From assembly GCF_009193175.1 (NCBI RefSeq), contig NZ_VUKE01000010.1:62001-126000 (forward strand): DNA of 64,000 nucleotides, written 5' to 3'. Source of the stretch: Georgenia ruanii. GTDB taxonomy: Bacteria > Actinomycetota > Actinomycetes > Actinomycetales > Actinomycetaceae. Below, in pieces: positions 12,417 to 22,289 of the stretch; the stretch's first letter is position 1; each line of letters opens with the position of its first letter. The translations under genes were made by a program, and so were the position numbers. The notes beneath the pieces were generated by a model, which was not told the origin of the DNA, did not search any database, and saw only the letters and a list, made by a program, of their open reading frames with translations.

Positions 12417-13196
12417 TCAGTCGAGGTCGACGATCACCGGCACGTGGTCGCTCGGCGCCTTGCCCTTGCGCTCGTCCCGATCGATCTGCGCCCCGACGAC
12501 GTGCGCGGCCAGCGCGGGGGAGGCCTGGACGAAGTCGATGCGCATGCCCTCGTTCCGGGGGAAGCGCAGCTGCTGGTAGTCCCAGTAGGTGTACTGCTGG
12601 ACGTGCGGGCGGGTGACCTCGGTGAACCCGACGTCCTCGAGCGCCCGGAACGCCGCCCGCTCCGGCTCGGAGACGTGGGTGGCGCCGGTGAACAGGGACA
12701 TGTCCCAGACGTCCTCGTCCCGGGGCGCGATGTTCCAGTCGCCGACCAGGGCGAGCTGCGCGTCCGGGTCGTCCGCCAGCCAGCCGCCGGCGGCCTCGCG
12801 CAGCGCGGCCAGCCACTCCAGCTTGTACACGTAGTGCGGGTCGCCCACGGCCCGCCCGTTGGGCACGTACAGGCTCCACACCCGCACGCCGTCGCAGGTC
12901 ACGCCCAGCGCGCGGGCCTCCGCGGCCGCCGGGTCGCCCCAGGTCGGCATGCCGGGGAAGCCGACCTCGACGTCGGCGAGCCCCACCCGGGAGGCCACCG
13001 CCACCCCGTTCCACTGGTTGAGGCCGTGGTGCACGACCTCGTAGCCGGCCGCCTCGAACGCCAGGGCGGGGAACTGCTCGTCCCGGCACTTCGTCTCCTG
13101 CATGGCCAGCACGTCGGTGCCCGAGCGCTCCAGGAAAGCCACCACGCGGTCCACGCGGGTGCGGATGGAGTTCACGTTCCACGTCGCCAGCCTCAT
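12417..13196 (-). CDS. xth: Exodeoxyribonuclease III / AP endonuclease
   Basis: The 259-residue enzyme of the ExoIII family cuts DNA at abasic sites and degrades 3' ends during base-excision repair. Catalytic residues visible are N7 (TWNVNSIRTR), E34 (MQETK), Y110 (SLYVPNG), D153 and N155 (GDWNIAPRD), and D250-H251 (SDH) near the C-terminus. Length matches E. coli XthA. The start at 13196 begins the conserved MRLATWNVN and has a leaderless -10 seven bases upstream; longer in-frame starts would run into the divergent SDR gene. Confidence 0.93.
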   Translation of the reverse strand: MRLATWNVNSIRTRVDRVVAFLERSGTDVLAMQETKCRDEQFPALAFEAAGYEVVHHGLNQWNGVAVASRVGLADVEVGFPGMPTWGDPAAAEARALGVTCDGVRVWSLYVPNGRAVGDPHYVYKLEWLAALREAAGGWLADDPDAQLALVGDWNIAPRDEDVWDMSLFTGATHVSEPERAAFRALEDVGFTEVTRPHVQQYTYWDYQQLRFPRNEGMRIDFVQASPALAAHVVGAQIDRDERKGKAPSDHVPVIVDLD

Positions 13197-13203
13197 GGGC
13201 CCG

Positions 13204-13209
13204 ACGGTA
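13204..13209 (-). promoter_or_regulatory. -10 element of a predicted leaderless promoter (exonuclease III)
   Basis: On the minus strand TACCGT ends 7 nt before the ATG at 13196, with no ribosome-binding site. Confidence 0.5.
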
Positions 13210-13272
13210 CCGGGCGGCGCCGTGAGCTCCGGACCGTGCCCGTCCACCGGGCTCGACGGCGGCCCGAGCCCA

Positions 13273-13278
13273 TACGCT
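13273..13278 (+). promoter_or_regulatory. -10 element of a predicted leaderless promoter (SDR)
   Basis: TACGCT ends 7 nt before the ATG at 13286. Confidence 0.5.
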
Positions 13279-13285
13279 GCGGAGC

Positions 13286-14059
13286 ATGGGAACCGCACTC
13301 GTCACCGGCGCCTCCTCGGGGATCGGGCTGGAGCTGGCCTGGCAGCTGGCCGCCAACCGGCACCGCCTCGTGCTCGTCGCGCGCGACAGGGACCGGCTGG
13401 AGAAGCTCGCCCACCAGATCCGCTCGGCCGCCGGCGTCGAGGTCGAGGTGCTGCCCGCGGACCTGGCCATCGCCGCCGGCCGGGACGCCGTCGCCGCCCG
13501 GCTGCGCCAGGAGACCCACCCGGTGGGCCTGCTGGTCAACAACGCCGGCTTCGGCCTGGGCCAGCACCTGCTCGGCGGGGACCTGGCGCGCGAGGAGTCG
13601 GCGCTGGAGGTCATGGTCCGCGCCGTGCTCGTGCTCTCCAAGACCGCCGCCGAGGCGATGGTCCCGCGCGGGCGGGGCGCGATCCTCAACGTCTCCTCGA
13701 TGGCGGCGCTGACGGCGATGGGCACCTACGCCGCCCACAAGGCCTGGGTGCTCACCTTCACCGAGGGCCTCGCGGCGGAGCTGCGGGGCACGGGCGTCAC
13801 CGCCACCGCCCTGTGCCCGGGCCTGGTGCGCACCGAGTTCCACGAGCGTGCGGGCCTGGAGGCGGCCGCCTGGCCGGCGTCGGCGTGGGTCGACGTCGAG
13901 AAGGTGGCGGCGGACGCCCTGGCCGCGGTCCGGCGCGGGCGGGTGGTCGTCACGCCGTCGCTGCGCTACGGCGCCGCGGCCGTGGCCCTGCGGCACCTCC
14001 CACGCCGGGTGGTGCGCCGGGTCGCCGGGCCGGAGACCAGCGGGCGGGCGATGCGCTGA
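13286..14059 (+). CDS. Short-chain dehydrogenase/reductase
   Basis: The 257-residue classical SDR has the nucleotide-binding TGASSGIG at 7-14, NNAG at 85-88, catalytic Ser about 137-138, and Y148-A-A-H-K152. An Arg (ARDRDR, about 33) after the second beta strand suggests NADPH preference. The C-terminal part after residue 215 (VVTPSLRYGAAAVALRHLPRRVVRR) resembles the lipid-associated DltE/YqjQ-type SDRs. The substrate is unknown. It may be read through into pyrE 36 bases downstream, although pyrE has its own -10 element. Confidence 0.85.
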   Translation: MGTALVTGASSGIGLELAWQLAANRHRLVLVARDRDRLEKLAHQIRSAAGVEVEVLPADLAIAAGRDAVAARLRQETHPVGLLVNNAGFGLGQHLLGGDLAREESALEVMVRAVLVLSKTAAEAMVPRGRGAILNVSSMAALTAMGTYAAHKAWVLTFTEGLAAELRGTGVTATALCPGLVRTEFHERAGLEAAAWPASAWVDVEKVAADALAAVRRGRVVVTPSLRYGAAAVALRHLPRRVVRRVAGPETSGRAMR

Positions 14060-14082
14060 GCCGGGCACCCAGGTGGCGCCAC

Positions 14083-14088
14083 TACGCT
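14083..14088 (+). promoter_or_regulatory. -10 element of a predicted leaderless promoter (pyrE)
   Basis: TACGCT ends 7 nt before the GTG at 14096, identical in sequence and spacing to the element before the SDR gene. Confidence 0.5.
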
Positions 14089-14095
14089 GGCCGCC

Positions 14096-14668
14096 GTGAC
14101 CATCACCAACGACACGCCCCGGACCCAGCTGGCTGCCCTGGTCCGTGAGCTCGCCGTGGTGCGCGGCGAGGTGACCCTGGCCTCCGGGCTGACCTCCGAC
14201 TTCTACGTCGACATGCGCCGCGCCACCCTCCACCACGCCGCCGCGCCCCTCATCGGGCACGTCATGCTCGACCTGCTCGAGGAGGCCGGGTACGGCCCCG
14301 ACGAGGTCGACGCCGTCGGCGGGCTGACCATGGGCGCCGACCCCGTCGCCACCGCGATGCTGCACGCCGCGGCCTCGCGCGGGCTCGACCTCGACGCGTT
14401 CGTCGTCCGCAAGGAGGCGAAGTCGCACGGCATGCGCCGGCGCATCGAGGGCCCGGACGTGACGGGAAGGCGCGTCGTCGTCCTCGAGGACACCTCCACC
14501 ACGGGCGGCAGCCCGCTGCAGGCCATCGAGGCGCTGCGCGAGGCGGGCGCGCAGGTGCAGGCCGTGGCCGTCGTCGTCGACCGCGCGACCGGGGCCCGCG
14601 AGGCGATCGAGGCCACCGGGCTGCCCTACCTCGCCGCCCTCGACCTGGCCGACCTCGGCCTCGACTGA
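14096..14668 (+). CDS. pyrE: Orotate phosphoribosyltransferase
   Basis: The 190-residue enzyme converts orotate and PRPP to orotidine 5'-phosphate in pyrimidine synthesis. It has the PRPP-binding signature VVVLEDTSTTGGSP at 127-140, the flexible catalytic loop RKEAKSHG at 105-112, and an N-terminal TSDFYVDMR substrate-binding segment. Length fits the short actinobacterial form. The GTG start fits the leaderless -10. No other pyr gene is in the window. A hairpin follows the stop codon. Confidence 0.95.
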   Translation: MTITNDTPRTQLAALVRELAVVRGEVTLASGLTSDFYVDMRRATLHHAAAPLIGHVMLDLLEEAGYGPDEVDAVGGLTMGADPVATAMLHAAASRGLDLDAFVVRKEAKSHGMRRRIEGPDVTGRRVVVLEDTSTTGGSPLQAIEALREAGAQVQAVAVVVDRATGAREAIEATGLPYLAALDLADLGLD

Positions 14669-14680
14669 CACCGGCCGGCC

Positions 14681-14704
14681 GCACCGGGCGGATCGGCCCG
14701 GTGC
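14681..14704 (+). terminator. Hairpin downstream of pyrE
   Basis: GCACCGGGC and GCCCGGTGC form a perfect 9-bp stem with a 6-base loop, 13 bases after the pyrE stop. Confidence 0.65.
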
Positions 14705-14783
14705 GCCGTGCCGCCACCCGTCTGCCGCGTGACGCCCGGGTCCCTGTGGTTCAATCGCCGCCAGCGGGGGATCGGGAGGCCTG

Positions 14784-15380
14784 ATGGACGGGCTGGTGGT
14801 GGCGCTGGTCCTCATCGCCGTGGTCGTCGCGGCGGTGGGGGGCTGGGCCGTGGCCACCGACAACGGCTTCGCCCGCCAGCGCCGGCTCCTGGGGGAGGCC
14901 TGGGGGCAGATCGACGTCGAGCTGCGCCGTCGCCGGGACCTCGTGCCCCGGCTCGCCGCCATGATCACCGCCGACCTGCCCTCCGCGGAGGAGCCGGCCC
15001 GGGAGTGCGAGCGGTGCGCGGCGTGGGCGGGCGCCACCGTGGCGGACCCCGCCGAGCAGGCGCGCCGGGAGAACGACCTGACCGCCGCGCTCGGGCGGCT
15101 GCTCGCCGCCGCGGCGACCTCGTCCCGGCTGAGCGGCGCCGAGGCGTTCGCCCGGCTGCACGCCGAGCTCACCGACGTCGAGGACCACATCGCGGCCGGC
15201 CGGCGCTTCTACAACGCCCACGCCCGCCAGCTCAACGCCCGCCTCGAGAGCTTCCCCGCGGGCCTGGTCGCGCGGCTGTCCGGCATCCGCCCCGCCGCAT
15301 ATTTCGCCGCGGAGGACCCGGCGGTGCGGGCCGCGCCGGCCGCCGCCTTCGAGGACCCGCAGCTCAGACGCGGTCGATGA
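14784..15380 (+). CDS. LemA-like membrane-anchored protein
   Basis: The 198-residue protein begins with one hydrophobic helix (about 3-24). Helical segments typical of the LemA family follow: WGQIDVELRRRRDLVPRLAAMI at about 40-60, then ENDLTAALGRLLAAA and a C-terminal DVEDHIAAGRRFYNAHARQLN. The last of these is the best conserved LemA signature. The N-terminus is probably outside and the coiled helical bundle on one face of the membrane. GGGAGG precedes the ATG. The function of the family is not established. Its 3' end overlaps the convergent HAD gene by 17 bases. Confidence 0.8.
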   Translation: MDGLVVALVLIAVVVAAVGGWAVATDNGFARQRRLLGEAWGQIDVELRRRRDLVPRLAAMITADLPSAEEPARECERCAAWAGATVADPAEQARRENDLTAALGRLLAAAATSSRLSGAEAFARLHAELTDVEDHIAAGRRFYNAHARQLNARLESFPAGLVARLSGIRPAAYFAAEDPAVRAAPAAAFEDPQLRRGR

Positions 15381-16137
15381 GCTCGGCGATCGACGGGCGC
15401 ACCTCGGTCGGGCGGAACGGGTACTTCTCCACGTCCGCCTCCGTGGTGGACCCGGTGAGCACGAGGAACGTGCGCAGCCCGGCCTCCATCCCGGCGAGGA
15501 CGTCGGTGTCCATGCGGTCCCCGATCATCGCCGTCGTCTCCGAGTGCGCCTCGATGCGGTTGAGCGCCGCCCGGATCATCACCGGGTTGGGCTTGCCGAC
15601 GAAGTAGGGCGACCGGCCGGTGGCCTTGGTGATGAGCGCCGCGACCGCGCCGGTGGCGGGCAGCGGGCCCTCGGTGGACGGGCCGGTGGGGTCGGGGTTG
15701 GTGGCGATGAACCGGGCGCCGTCGCGGATGAGCCGGATGGCCCGGGTGATCGAGGAGAAGGAGTACGTGCGGGTCTCGCCGAGGATGACGTAGTCGGGGT
15801 CGACGTCGGTCATGATGTAGCCGGCCTGGTACAGCGCGGTGGTCAGGCCCGCCTCACCGATGACGTACGCCCGCCCGCCGGGCATCTGCTGGGCCACGAA
15901 GGTGGCCGTGGCGAGCGCTGAGGTCCAGATGCGCTCCTCGGGCACCTTGATGCCGGAGGCGGCGAGCCGGGCCGAGAGGTCGCGCGGGGTGAAGATCGAG
16001 TTGTTGGTCAGGACCTGGTACGGCCGGTCGAGCTCGGTGAGCCGGGCGATGAACTCCGCCGCCCCGGGCAGCGCGTAGCCCTCGTGGACCAGCACCCCGT
16101 CCATGTCCGTCAACCAGCTCTTGATCTCCTCGGTCAT
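15364..16137 (-). CDS. HAD-IIA family sugar phosphatase (NagD-like)
   Basis: The 257-residue protein has HAD motif I D11-M-D13-G-V, motif II TNNS at 44-47, the motif III Lys in GKPNP (K182), and motif IV GDRMDTD at 206-212. The C2-type cap between motifs II and III (about 50-175) places it in the HAD-IIA/NagD group, which dephosphorylates nucleotide or sugar phosphates in the cytoplasm. GGAGGG precedes the ATG. It is transcribed away from the methyltransferase gene. The physiological substrate is unknown. Confidence 0.9.
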   Translation of the reverse strand: MTEEIKSWLTDMDGVLVHEGYALPGAAEFIARLTELDRPYQVLTNNSIFTPRDLSARLAASGIKVPEERIWTSALATATFVAQQMPGGRAYVIGEAGLTTALYQAGYIMTDVDPDYVILGETRTYSFSSITRAIRLIRDGARFIATNPDPTGPSTEGPLPATGAVAALITKATGRSPYFVGKPNPVMIRAALNRIEAHSETTAMIGDRMDTDVLAGMEAGLRTFLVLTGSTTEADVEKYPFRPTEVRPSIAELIDRV

Positions 16138-16262
16138 GTGCTCGCCCTCCAGCTCTGACGCCCCCGGGCGGGGCCGCCCCCGGCGCGGACGAACCCGCGC
16201 CTGCCTCGAACGATACCGACGACGCGGCCCCGGGGTCGGGACGGCGCCGTCCGCCGGGCCGT

Positions 16263-16268
16263 TACCGT
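16263..16268 (+). promoter_or_regulatory. -10 element of a predicted leaderless promoter (RNA methyltransferase)
   Basis: TACCGT ends 6 nt before the GTG at 16275. Confidence 0.5.
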
Positions 16269-16274
16269 CGGGGG

Positions 16275-16985
16275 GTGAGCGACACAGTCAGGGCCGATCC
16301 CGACGGCGGCCGGGACCTCCTGGATGCCGCGGGGCCCGACGGCGGTCGGGACGTCCGGCGGGAGGGCGTGGAGGTCGGCGTGGGGCCGTGGCCCGGGGGC
16401 GAGGCCGCCTGGCCGGAGGACCCGCGCTACGACCCGGAGCTGCTCGCGCACGGCGACCGCCGCAACGTCGTCGACCGCTACCGGTACTGGACCGTCGAGG
16501 CGATCGTGGCCGACATCGACACCCGCCGGCACCCGCTGCACGTGGCGATCGAGAACTTCGCCCACGACATGAACATCGGCTCGGTGGTGCGCACGGCCAA
16601 CGCGTTCGCCGTCGCCGAGGTGCACATCGTCGGGCGACGGCGATGGAACCGGCGCGGAGCCATGGTGACCGATCGGTATCAGCACCTGCGCCACCACGAC
16701 GACGTCGCAGCCCTGCTCGCGTGGGCGGGGGCGGCGGGGCTGCCCGTGCTGGGCATCGACAACGTGCCCGGCTCGGTGCCGATCGAGGGCCGCACGCTGC
16801 CGCGGGACTGCGTGATGCTCTTCGGCCAGGAGTCCACCGGCCTGAGCCCCGCCGCCCTCGCCGGGTGCGCCGAGATCCTCCACATCACCCAGTACGGCTC
16901 GACCCGCTCGATCAACGCCGGCGCTGCGGCAGCCGTGGCGATGCACGCGTGGATGGTCCAGCACGCCGAGCCCGCGCCGGCCTGA
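16275..16985 (+). CDS. TrmH/SpoU family RNA 2'-O-methyltransferase
   Basis: The 236-residue SPOUT enzyme transfers methyl from S-adenosylmethionine to a ribose 2'-OH of tRNA or rRNA. Three knot motifs are present: motif 1 N100-IGSVV-R106-TA, motif 2 LFGQESTGLS at 182-191, and motif 3 ITQYGSTRSINAGAAAAVAM at about 204-223. The first 75 residues are a variable, acidic, Gly-rich extension without the L30e-like substrate domain seen in RlmB or TsnR. The target nucleotide cannot be stated. A bidirectional hairpin separates it from the convergent cupin gene. Confidence 0.9.
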   Translation: MSDTVRADPDGGRDLLDAAGPDGGRDVRREGVEVGVGPWPGGEAAWPEDPRYDPELLAHGDRRNVVDRYRYWTVEAIVADIDTRRHPLHVAIENFAHDMNIGSVVRTANAFAVAEVHIVGRRRWNRRGAMVTDRYQHLRHHDDVAALLAWAGAAGLPVLGIDNVPGSVPIEGRTLPRDCVMLFGQESTGLSPAALAGCAEILHITQYGSTRSINAGAAAAVAMHAWMVQHAEPAPA

Positions 16986-16999
16986 CGCGGCAGCCCACG

Positions 17000-17031
17000 G
17001 CTCCCCGGCGCGCCCGGCGGGGCCGGGGAGC
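17000..17031. terminator. Bidirectional hairpin between convergent genes
   Basis: GCTCCCCGGC and GCCGGGGAGC pair over 10 bp with a 12-base loop. It fills the gap between the methyltransferase stop (16985) and the cupin stop (17035). Confidence 0.65.
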
Positions 17032-17034
17032 GGG

Positions 17035-17403
17035 CTACTCCCGCTTCTTCGCCCAGACGGAGGCGCCCTGCCAGTCGACGGCGACGCCCGGCTCCTCGCC
17101 GACCACCCAGGCGTCGTGGCCCGGCGGGATGGACGTGACCTCGCCCGCGGTGGACTCGAACTCGGTGCCGTCCTCCATCTGCACGTGGAGCCGGCCGGAG
17201 ATGAGGTACTGCTGGTGCGGCGCCATGCACAGGTCGGTGCCGGCGACCGGCTTGACGTGCTCGGACCAGCGCCACCCCGGCTGCAGGGTGATCCGCCCGA
17301 CCTGGGCGCCTCCGGCGAGGTTGACCAGCTCCATGCGCCACTTCTCGCCCTCGCGGACCTCGTCGGGCTGGTCGAACGAGACGTGCTCCAGCGGCTGGCT
17401 CAT
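17035..17403 (-). CDS. Small single-domain cupin
   Basis: The 122-residue protein is one cupin barrel. The first motif is GWRWSEHVKP (His49), followed by MAPHQQYLISGRLHVQMEDG (His63, the GRL turn and the EDG strand), and the second motif is PPGHDAWVVG (His about 96). A full metal set is plausible. GGAG lies upstream of the ATG. It is divergent from the aldolase gene across 171 bases that carry an unusually AT-rich patch (17525-17562). The reaction is unknown; proteins of this type are often annotated simply as cupin-domain proteins. Confidence 0.8.
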   Translation of the reverse strand: MSQPLEHVSFDQPDEVREGEKWRMELVNLAGGAQVGRITLQPGWRWSEHVKPVAGTDLCMAPHQQYLISGRLHVQMEDGTEFESTAGEVTSIPPGHDAWVVGEEPGVAVDWQGASVWAKKRE

Positions 17404-17574
17404 GATGGTGCTCCTGACGGTGTCTGCTGAGAGACCCTGCCTGCTGACCCGACCATGCAGCGCCGCGCCCCCTCGGTGTGTCAAGCCCCGAGACCTGGGG
17501 CGAGGGTCCCAGTGCCCCTCGCAGGATGATGAAACAATCCCAGATGTACTGAAAATCACGAGACAGGAGCTGAC

Positions 17575-18597
<1,023 letters not shown>

Positions 18598-18624
18598 CTT
18601 GAGCGTGGCCTGACGTGAGCGGGC

Positions 18625-18654
18625 GTGGGCCGGCGCCGTGTGGCGCCGGGCCAC
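18625..18654. terminator. Bidirectional hairpin between fbaA and the STAS gene
   Basis: CCGGCGCC and GGCGCCGG form 8 perfect pairs around GTGT, extended by GTGG/CCAC beyond one mismatch. Confidence 0.6.
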
Positions 18655-18675
18655 GTCGCGGCCGGGTCAGCGGCG

Positions 18676-19089
18676 TCAGGCCGCGTCGCCGCCCGTGGGT
18701 GGCTCGTCGTCGGGGAAGCCGGGGTCGACGTCGACGACGTCGACGACCTCGCCGATCCGCGTGACCCCGAGCAGGAACCGGACGACGTCGGGCGGCTCGA
18801 TCATCGTCAGGCGACCGGGCGTCCGGTGCGCGAGCCGGGCGAGCATGCTCACGCCGGAGGAGTCCATGAAGGTCACGTGCCGGGCGTCGATCTCGACCGG
18901 CAGCCCGGCGCGCTCGGCCTCGGTGACCGCCTCGGTGAGGTCGCCGGAGAGGGCGACGTCGACCTCGCCGGAGAGCACCAGCCGGGTGCGTGAAGATGAG
19001 ACCATGACGTGAACCGAACCGGTCTCCGCCGCCCCTGCGGCGTCCGGGCCGGGGCGGCCCGCTGGCTCGTCCTGTGTCACGTCGTGCAC
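18676..19089 (-). CDS. STAS-domain anti-anti-sigma factor (copy 1)
   Basis: The 137-residue protein has a disordered N-terminus (1-25) and a STAS domain (about 26-125). The phosphorylatable Ser is in MDSSGV (77-78), as in SpoIIAA/RsbV proteins, which release a sigma factor by binding its anti-sigma kinase when unphosphorylated. The GTG start has GGGGAG four bases upstream. It is divergent from the PP2C-kinase gene across 84 bases, which suggests shared control and makes the two proteins likely partners. Confidence 0.88.
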   Translation of the reverse strand: MHDVTQDEPAGRPGPDAAGAAETGSVHVMVSSSRTRLVLSGEVDVALSGDLTEAVTEAERAGLPVEIDARHVTFMDSSGVSMLARLAHRTPGRLTMIEPPDVVRFLLGVTRIGEVVDVVDVDPGFPDDEPPTGGDAA

Positions 19090-19173
19090 GTCACTCCCCT
19101 TCGCCTTGGCCTACACGTGCGTCCCGCGCGTCCACCGGGCATCGTAAGGAACGCTAACGGATCGGAGGACCTG

Positions 19174-21471
19174 ATGGTGAAATCCCACGGCTCGGCGCGT
19201 ACACCCGGCGTCCCCGTCGGGCCGGACGAGCCGTGGACCCCCGCGGGCGGCGCGACCACGGACGGCGCTCCGCAGGCCCCGGCGCGCACCGCGGACGTCG
19301 CGGCGGCCCCGGCCGGCCCCGCGCCCGTGTGCGCCACCTCGGTCCTCGAGCAACTCCCCGACGCCGTGCTGGTGCTGGGCCGCGGCGACGGGGAGTGGGA
19401 GGTCGCCTTCGCCAACGACGCCGCCGTCGAGCTGTGCGGGTTCGAGCGCACGCAGCTGCTCAGCGGCCTCGCCGAACCCCGGCACGTCCTTGGCCTCGAC
19501 GCCGACGGCGCGCGGGCCGTCGCCGCCGCGCTCGAGCAGGGCCGCCCGGCCTCCCTGCGGGTGGCGGCACAGCGGGCGGACGGCACCGGCTACTGGGCCG
19601 GGATCGCGCTGGCGCCCCTCGAGGACGCCACGGGCCAGCGCTGGAGCGCCGTCGTGCGGGACGTCTCGGCCCAGGTCGCCAGCGCCCAGCTCGAGCGGGT
19701 GCGCCTGGACGCCGAGCGGCGGGCCCGGGTGGCGCTGAGCCTGGTGGCCCGCGTCTCCGACCTGCTCCAGGAGGTCGACTCCGGCGACGTGCTGCGCGCC
19801 ATCGCGGACATGCTCACCCGGCAGGTCGTCGCCTGGAGCGGCTTCTACGTCCCCGGCCGGACCCTGCGCGAGGTCGACGGCATCGAGGACGACCCGCCGC
19901 CCGCCCGCCCGGCCGGCCGGCGCGGCGCCCAGCGCCACGACGAGGACCAGGTCCTCGACCTCGTGCTCGCCGCCGCCATGCGCACCCTCCGCCTCGACCC
20001 CGACCGGCCCGCCCCCCAGGGGACGCTCACGGCCGAGCTGCTCGAGCTGGTCACCCCGCACCTCGCCGAGCGGCCCGACGCGCTGCGCGAGGTGCTGGTC
20101 TTCCCCGTGCTGGGCCGCCAGCGCACCCTCGCGCTGCTCGTCGCGCTGCCCCGCCGGGCCAGCGCGGTGGTGGTCGACGACCTGACGGACGGGAACAGGG
20201 AGGTCCAGGGCTTCCACGAGGAGGTGCAGACCGTCCTCGAGCTCACCGCCCGCCGCGTGGGCATGGCCATGGACAACGCCCAGCTCTACGCCCGCGAGCA
20301 CGTGCTGGCCGAGACGCTGCAGCGGGCGATGCTGCCCGAGCAGGACGACGTCGCCGGCCTGGACGTGTGGACGTACTACGCCCCCAACGCCGAGCACGCC
20401 CAGGTGGGCGGGGACTGGTACGACGTCGTCAACCTCCGGGCCAGCACCGTCGCGGTGGTCATCGGCGACGTCGTCGGCCACGACGTGGAGGCCGCGGCGG
20501 CGATGGGGCAGCTGCGCTCGGTGGTGCGGGCCCTGGCCGCCGAGCTGGTCGACCCCGGCACCGTGCTGGGGCGGGTCGACGGCCTGGTCACCGGCATGCG
20601 GATCCCGCGCAGCGCCTCCCTCGTGTACGCCACCCTCACCCCGCTGGAGGAGGGGGCGTGGGACTTCGCGTACTCCCGGGCCGGGCACCTGCCCCCGCTG
20701 CGGGTGCGCGGCGGGGAGGTGAGCGTGCTCGACGGCGCCGGCGGCACCCTGGTGGGCTTCAGCACCGGCGAGCGCGGGACCGCTCGCACCCTCGTGCTGC
20801 CCGGGGACGTGCTCGTCCTGTACACGGACGGGCTCATCGAGCGTCGCGACCGCCCCATGCGGGCCGGGCTCGAGGCCCTCAAGGAGCTCGCCGGCCAGGT
20901 GCACGCGCCCGACGCCGCGGGCGTGGGGGAGGAGCTGCTGTGGCTCGCCGACGCCCCCGAGGACGACGTCGCGATGGTCGTCATCCGGGTCCCCGGCGGC
21001 CCGGAGGGCGAGGTCGACGGCGCGGCGCCGCGGCAGCGCCGCTGGCAGCTGCCCATGGACGCCAGCTCGATCGGGCGGGCCCGCCACGCCGTGCGCCGCA
21101 CCTGCCGGGCCTGGGGCATGCAGGAGGTCGCCGCCGCCGAGCTGGTCATCTCCGAGCTCATGGCCAACGCCGTCATGCACGGCTGGGGGCGGATCGGGCT
21201 GCGGCTGCAGGACACCGGCGACGGGCTGCGCATCGAGGTCGAGGACGCCAACCCCGCGCCGCCGATCACCCGGGAGCGCTCCGCCAGCCGGGTCGGGGGC
21301 TTCGGCATGCACATCGTCGACCGGCTCGCCGACTGGGGCTGGCGCCCGACGCCGACCGGCAAGGTGGTCTGGGCGCGGCTGCGTTCCCAGCCGCGCTCGA
21401 CCGGCGAGCAGCCGCTCGGGTCGTCGGCCGAGCCGGACCACGACGGCGCGCCCCAGGGTGGCTCGGACTAG
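19174..21471 (+). CDS. PAS-GAF-PP2C(SpoIIE)-HATPase partner-switch regulator
   Basis: The 765-residue cytoplasmic protein has a PAS sensor (about 52-168), a GAF-like region (about 183-375), a SpoIIE-type PP2C phosphatase (about 380-605, metal motifs GGDWYDVV 412-419, IGDVVGHD 430-437, TDG 551-553), and a C-terminal GHKL/HATPase domain. The last has N-box [15 protein letters not shown] about 656-670 and G-box [11 protein letters not shown] 709-719. The HATPase resembles RsbW/SpoIIAB anti-sigma kinases, so phosphatase and kinase for STAS proteins are fused. GGAGG precedes the ATG at 19174. STAS genes lie on both sides. No sigma factor gene is in the window. Confidence 0.9.
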   Translation: MVKSHGSARTPGVPVGPDEPWTPAGGATTDGAPQAPARTADVAAAPAGPAPVCATSVLEQLPDAVLVLGRGDGEWEVAFANDAAVELCGFERTQLLSGLAEPRHVLGLDADGARAVAAALEQGRPASLRVAAQRADGTGYWAGIALAPLEDATGQRWSAVVRDVSAQVASAQLERVRLDAERRARVALSLVARVSDLLQEVDSGDVLRAIADMLTRQVVAWSGFYVPGRTLREVDGIEDDPPPARPAGRRGAQRHDEDQVLDLVLAAAMRTLRLDPDRPAPQGTLTAELLELVTPHLAERPDALREVLVFPVLGRQRTLALLVALPRRASAVVVDDLTDGNREVQGFHEEVQTVLELTARRVGMAMDNAQLYAREHVLAETLQRAMLPEQDDVAGLDVWTYYAPNAEHAQVGGDWYDVVNLRASTVAVVIGDVVGHDVEAAAAMGQLRSVVRALAAELVDPGTVLGRVDGLVTGMRIPRSASLVYATLTPLEEGAWDFAYSRAGHLPPLRVRGGEVSVLDGAGGTLVGFSTGERGTARTLVLPGDVLVLYTDGLIERRDRPMRAGLEALKELAGQVHAPDAAGVGEELLWLADAPEDDVAMVVIRVPGGPEGEVDGAAPRQRRWQLPMDASSIGRARHAVRRTCRAWGMQEVAAAELVISELMANAVMHGWGRIGLRLQDTGDGLRIEVEDANPAPPITRERSASRVGGFGMHIVDRLADWGWRPTPTGKVVWARLRSQPRSTGEQPLGSSAEPDHDGAPQGGSD

Positions 21472-21574
21472 CGGCGAGCGGCGGCGCAGCGGCCGGCGCG
21501 CGGCGGGACGCCACGCCGTCGACGTCGCGTCGACCGGGGCCGGGCGGCTCCCACGTCCGGGAGCCCGTCGGGCG

Positions 21575-21955
21575 TCAGCGCGAGTTGTCGAGCTGGCGGG
21601 ACTCGCGCTCCGCCCGCAGCCGCCCCTGCTCACCGCTCAGCTCGCAGCGGTGCTCATGGTCGATCCGGAACAGGGGCAGCGCCCCGCAGATCTCGAGGAC
21701 GAACAGGTCCCGCTCGCTCACGCCGCGCAGCACCGTCGCGCCGCCGCGCCGGGAGCCGGCCTCGGCCAGCGCCATGAGGAAGGCCGCGCCGGTGGAGTCC
21801 ATGAAGCTCACCCGGCACATGTCGATGACGAGCAGCTGGCGCCGCAGCCCGCTGACCCGGGCGGTGACCTCGGGGAACCGTTCGCGCTCGGCGAGGTCGA
21901 GGTCTCCGGTGATCGTGACGTTCGCCGTCGTCGACGACGCCGAGATCTCGATCAT
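21575..21955 (-). CDS. STAS-domain anti-anti-sigma factor (copy 2)
   Basis: The 126-residue protein is a STAS domain with Ser54 in FMDSTGAAF as the probable phospho-acceptor. The C-terminus (about 90-126) continues into a charged tail. GGAGGAGG lies six bases upstream of the ATG. It is convergent with the PP2C-kinase gene and may be a second substrate of that protein. It differs from copy 1 in having [16 protein letters not shown] at the N-terminal strand and DSTG instead of DSSG. Confidence 0.87.
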   Translation of the reverse strand: MIEISASSTTANVTITGDLDLAERERFPEVTARVSGLRRQLLVIDMCRVSFMDSTGAAFLMALAEAGSRRGGATVLRGVSERDLFVLEICGALPLFRIDHEHRCELSGEQGRLRAERESRQLDNSR

Positions 21956-22289
21956 CCGCACTTCCTCCTCCGGGACCCCGTCCGGGTCACGGACTTTCCG
22001 CGACTCTGGGCGCGTCCATGTCACTTGTGGGACGTCACCAGTTCCTCCGAACCTAACGCGCCTTTTCCGGAGATGCACGTCGGGGTGCTCGCTGGGGGTG
22101 TGGACACCGTCACGTGAGGGACGCCCCCGTCGCGCCGGCGGCCGGCCCCGGCCTTCCGGGGGCGTCCCCACCCGGTGCCCCGCCGCCGGCCCCGGGCGGT
22201 CTCGCGCGAGAGGACCCCCGGCGGGTGGGGGCGCTCCGGTAGCCTCGTCGGGGCGCCGACCGGCGTCCGTGGCGGCGGAAGGGACCGAA
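21956..22289. other. Divergent intergenic region between STAS copy 2 and purA
   Basis: This 334-base gap must hold promoters in both directions. The only element I can point to is TAGCCT (22240-22245), a possible -10 for purA about 45 bases before its ATG. I find no gene, RNA or repeat in it. Confidence 0.5.

Noticed and set aside
14745-14765. GGTTCAATC resembling a tRNA T-loop
   Set aside because: No pairing T-stem, anticodon arm or acceptor stem around it can be drawn; it lies in the leader of the LemA-like gene.
19233-22289. Long in-frame upstream extension of purA across the phosphatase gene
   Set aside because: Only the part from 22290 encodes PurA; the extension is Arg/Gly-rich noise in another frame of the PP2C-kinase gene.
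21956-22289. A riboswitch or small RNA in the gap before purA
   Set aside because: I could not find a purine-riboswitch core or any convincing conserved fold; only a possible -10 is visible.
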